Shown here piece after piece: positions 30,318 to 31,750 of a stretch of DNA of 31,750 nt; position 1 is the stretch's first letter, and every line of letters begins with the position of its first letter. This DNA comes from GWB1-38-13 sp964608405 (GTDB lineage Bacteria > Patescibacteriota > Microgenomatia > UBA8517): NCBI GenBank assembly GCA_964608405.1, contig CAZSNC010000007.1, forward strand, positions 1 to 31,750, written 5' to 3'. Position numbers and translations under genes: made by a program. Below the pieces are notes generated by a model. The model worked only from the letters and a program-made list of their open reading frames with translations, had not been told where the DNA came from and did no database searches.

Positions 30318-31750
30318 ATGACAACGCTTTATCTTAAATACCGTCCGCAAAAAATTAGTGAGCTTGATCTTAAAGACGTTCGCGAAATGCTTTCGAAGAT
30401 TGTTGCCAAAGGTGATATTCCGCATGCATTTTTGTTTGAAGGACCAAGAGGATCCGGAAAAACATCGGCCGCAAGGATTATGGCAAAGGTTATAAATTGC
30501 GAAAATTTGTCAAAAGACAATGAGCCCTGCAATAAATGTGATCAGTGTATTTCAATTACCAAAGGAACTAATATTGATGTAATAGAACTGGATGCGGCAT
30601 CCCATAGGGGAATTGACGATATAAGACTCATTAAAGATTCGGTGAAGCTTGCCCCGGCCAGAGCCAATAAAAAGGTATACATCATCGATGAAGCGCACAT
30701 GTTAACAACCGAGGCATCAAACGCGCTTCTGAAGACTCTTGAGGAGCCGCCGGAGCATGTTGTTTTTATACTGGCAACAACCAATCCGGAAAAGCTAATC
30801 GATACCATTAAATCCAGAACAGTAAGGGTAGTATTTAAAAAAGCAACAACTTCTGAAATTGTAAAATCTCTCGAGAACGTACTGGAAAAAGAAGGAAAGA
30901 AATTTGACAGTGCTGTATTGGAGCTTGTGTCCAAAAGCGTTGATGGGTCGTTTCGTGACGCGAAAAAACTTCTTGAAGAACTTCTTGTAAAAGATGCGGT
31001 TGGAGATTTGAGTAAAGCACAGGAATATATTTTGAGTAAATCCGAGTTTGACGTCGAAGATCTTTTTGACGTTTTGTATGCAAAGGATTTAAAGGCAGGT
31101 ATTGCACTACTAAGTAGGGCAGAAAATGCGGGTGTATCGGTTAAGTCGGTCATGAATCAAATTGTGGGAAAACTAAAAAATTTTCTTTTTTCGGTAGTAG
31201 AATTTCAGAAAGACCCTTCAAACAAATTCGGAAAAGATGAAGTTTTCAAATTAACCACTGTTTTTGTCAAATATTGGAAAAAATATCAAAATGATATTTC
31301 CGAATATTTACCGCTTTACTTAGCAATTGTTAAGTGGTGTGACAGTGATGAACATAAATCCGGTAATATGGGTCATATTAAAGATAATGGGGAAATAAAT
31401 GACTCTACAAATGACACCAAAGACGATCCTTTAGAAGGCAAAAATAATGACCAAAAAACACTCTCTGAGGATGTAAATATTGAAAGTATGGCTCTTTCCG
31501 GGAAAAAGATTTCTGATGATATCTGGAGGGAAGTGCTTGTTAAAGTCAGATGTAAAAATGCATCAACAGAGGCACTTCTTCGTGCATCGAGGCCTGTTGA
31601 TTTTGACGGGAAAAAATTAATATTGGGAGTTTTTTATAAATTCCACAAAGAAAAACTGGAAACACTTTCCCACAAAAAATGTCTCGAGGAAACTCTAAAG
31701 GATGTTGTGGGAGACAATGTAAAAGTTGAATGTTTCTTGGCCGAGCAACC
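30318..31750 (+). CDS. dnaX: DNA polymerase III gamma/tau subunit, N-terminal part
   Basis: DnaX is the ATPase of the clamp loader that places the sliding clamp on DNA. The frame is open to the right edge, so the gene is cut after 477 codons. It starts MTTLYLKYRPQKISEL and has Walker A GPRGSGKTS (about residues 42-50), a zinc-binding cysteine cluster ending CNKCDQC, DAASHRGIDDIR, Walker B VYIIDEAHML and LLKTLEEPPEHVVFILATT. The usual SRC sensor segment is SRT here. Beyond ~residue 350 is an acidic Asn/Asp-rich linker, followed by a tau-like C-terminal domain (FHKEKLETL region). It is preceded closely by ybeY. Confidence 0.95.
   Translation, partial: MTTLYLKYRPQKISELDLKDVREMLSKIVAKGDIPHAFLFEGPRGSGKTSAARIMAKVINCENLSKDNEPCNKCDQCISITKGTNIDVIELDAASHRGIDDIRLIKDSVKLAPARANKKVYIIDEAHMLTTEASNALLKTLEEPPEHVVFILATTNPEKLIDTIKSRTVRVVFKKATTSEIVKSLENVLEKEGKKFDSAVLELVSKSVDGSFRDAKKLLEELLVKDAVGDLSKAQEYILSKSEFDVEDLFDVLYAKDLKAGIALLSRAENAGVSVKSVMNQIVGKLKNFLFSVVEFQKDPSNKFGKDEVFKLTTVFVKYWKKYQNDISEYLPLYLAIVKWCDSDEHKSGNMGHIKDNGEINDSTNDTKDDPLEGKNNDQKTLSEDVNIESMALSGKKISDDIWREVLVKVRCKNASTEALLRASRPVDFDGKKLILGVFYKFHKEKLETLSHKKCLEETLKDVVGDNVKVECFLAEQ

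Noticed and set aside
30542..31153. Long (203-codon) minus-strand ORF inside dnaX
   Set aside because: It is a Ser/Thr-rich shadow of the dnaX reading frame, which has clear Walker motifs; no start signal supports it.

Overview
The window looks like a chromosomal segment of a Patescibacteria/CPR bacterium, probably Microgenomates-like. This is inferred from low GC, very dense gene packing, compact versions of core proteins (149-residue EF-Ts, 408-residue ProRS without an editing insertion), many short orphan proteins and the gene mix. No rRNA gene is present to fix taxonomy. The genetic code appears standard, since TGA is used as a stop, for example at mreB. I saw no insertion sequence, prophage, CRISPR array or other mobile element.

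Layout. 1-1.5 kb: the 3' end of a CapA-like gene converges on queA. 1.48-1.93 kb (minus strand): tRNA-Tyr and tRNA-Thr lie directly upstream of queA, preceded by a compact structured RNA with its own promoter. 1.96-7.1 kb: an M50 protease, rpmB, fmt, a Cys-rich orphan, def, and an O-antigen-ligase/TPR membrane protein. 7.2-12.9 kb (plus): mreB, PBP2 (mrdA), dprA and topA. 13-17.5 kb: a nucleotide and one-carbon block made of a dCTP-deaminase-family protein, two small orphans, folA and thyA (minus), then tmk and glyA (plus); folD follows at 20.2 kb. 17.5-19.7 kb: a tandem pair of paralogous radical SAM genes. 19.8-22.3 kb: a free-standing ATP-cone protein, folD, an orphan AbiEii-like nucleotidyltransferase and a Cys-rich small protein. 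22.3-24.5 kb: rpsB, tsf and frr with a structured rpsB leader and no pyrH, then a small membrane orphan. 24.6-31.75 kb: rseP, a Cys-rich orphan, proS, a YvcK-like gene, two HIT-family genes, yqeY, ybeY and the 5' part of dnaX.

How genes work together. thyA, folA and glyA close the dTMP/folate cycle, tmk phosphorylates dTMP and folD interconverts one-carbon folates. fmt and def form the N-formylmethionine cycle. mreB and mrdA belong to elongation-type wall synthesis. queA modifies the wobble base of Q-family tRNAs, and one such tRNA (Tyr) lies four bases upstream of it.

Most striking signals: the unassigned structured RNA at 1712-1901; the tRNA-Tyr/queA arrangement; the duplicated radical SAM genes with five conserved extra cysteines; a hairpin/pseudoknot leader ahead of rpsB; a pervasive promoter layout in which the -10 box sits 4-14 bases before the start codon (leaderless mRNAs); and several enzyme-family members with substituted catalytic residues (two HIT proteins and the dCTP-deaminase-like protein).
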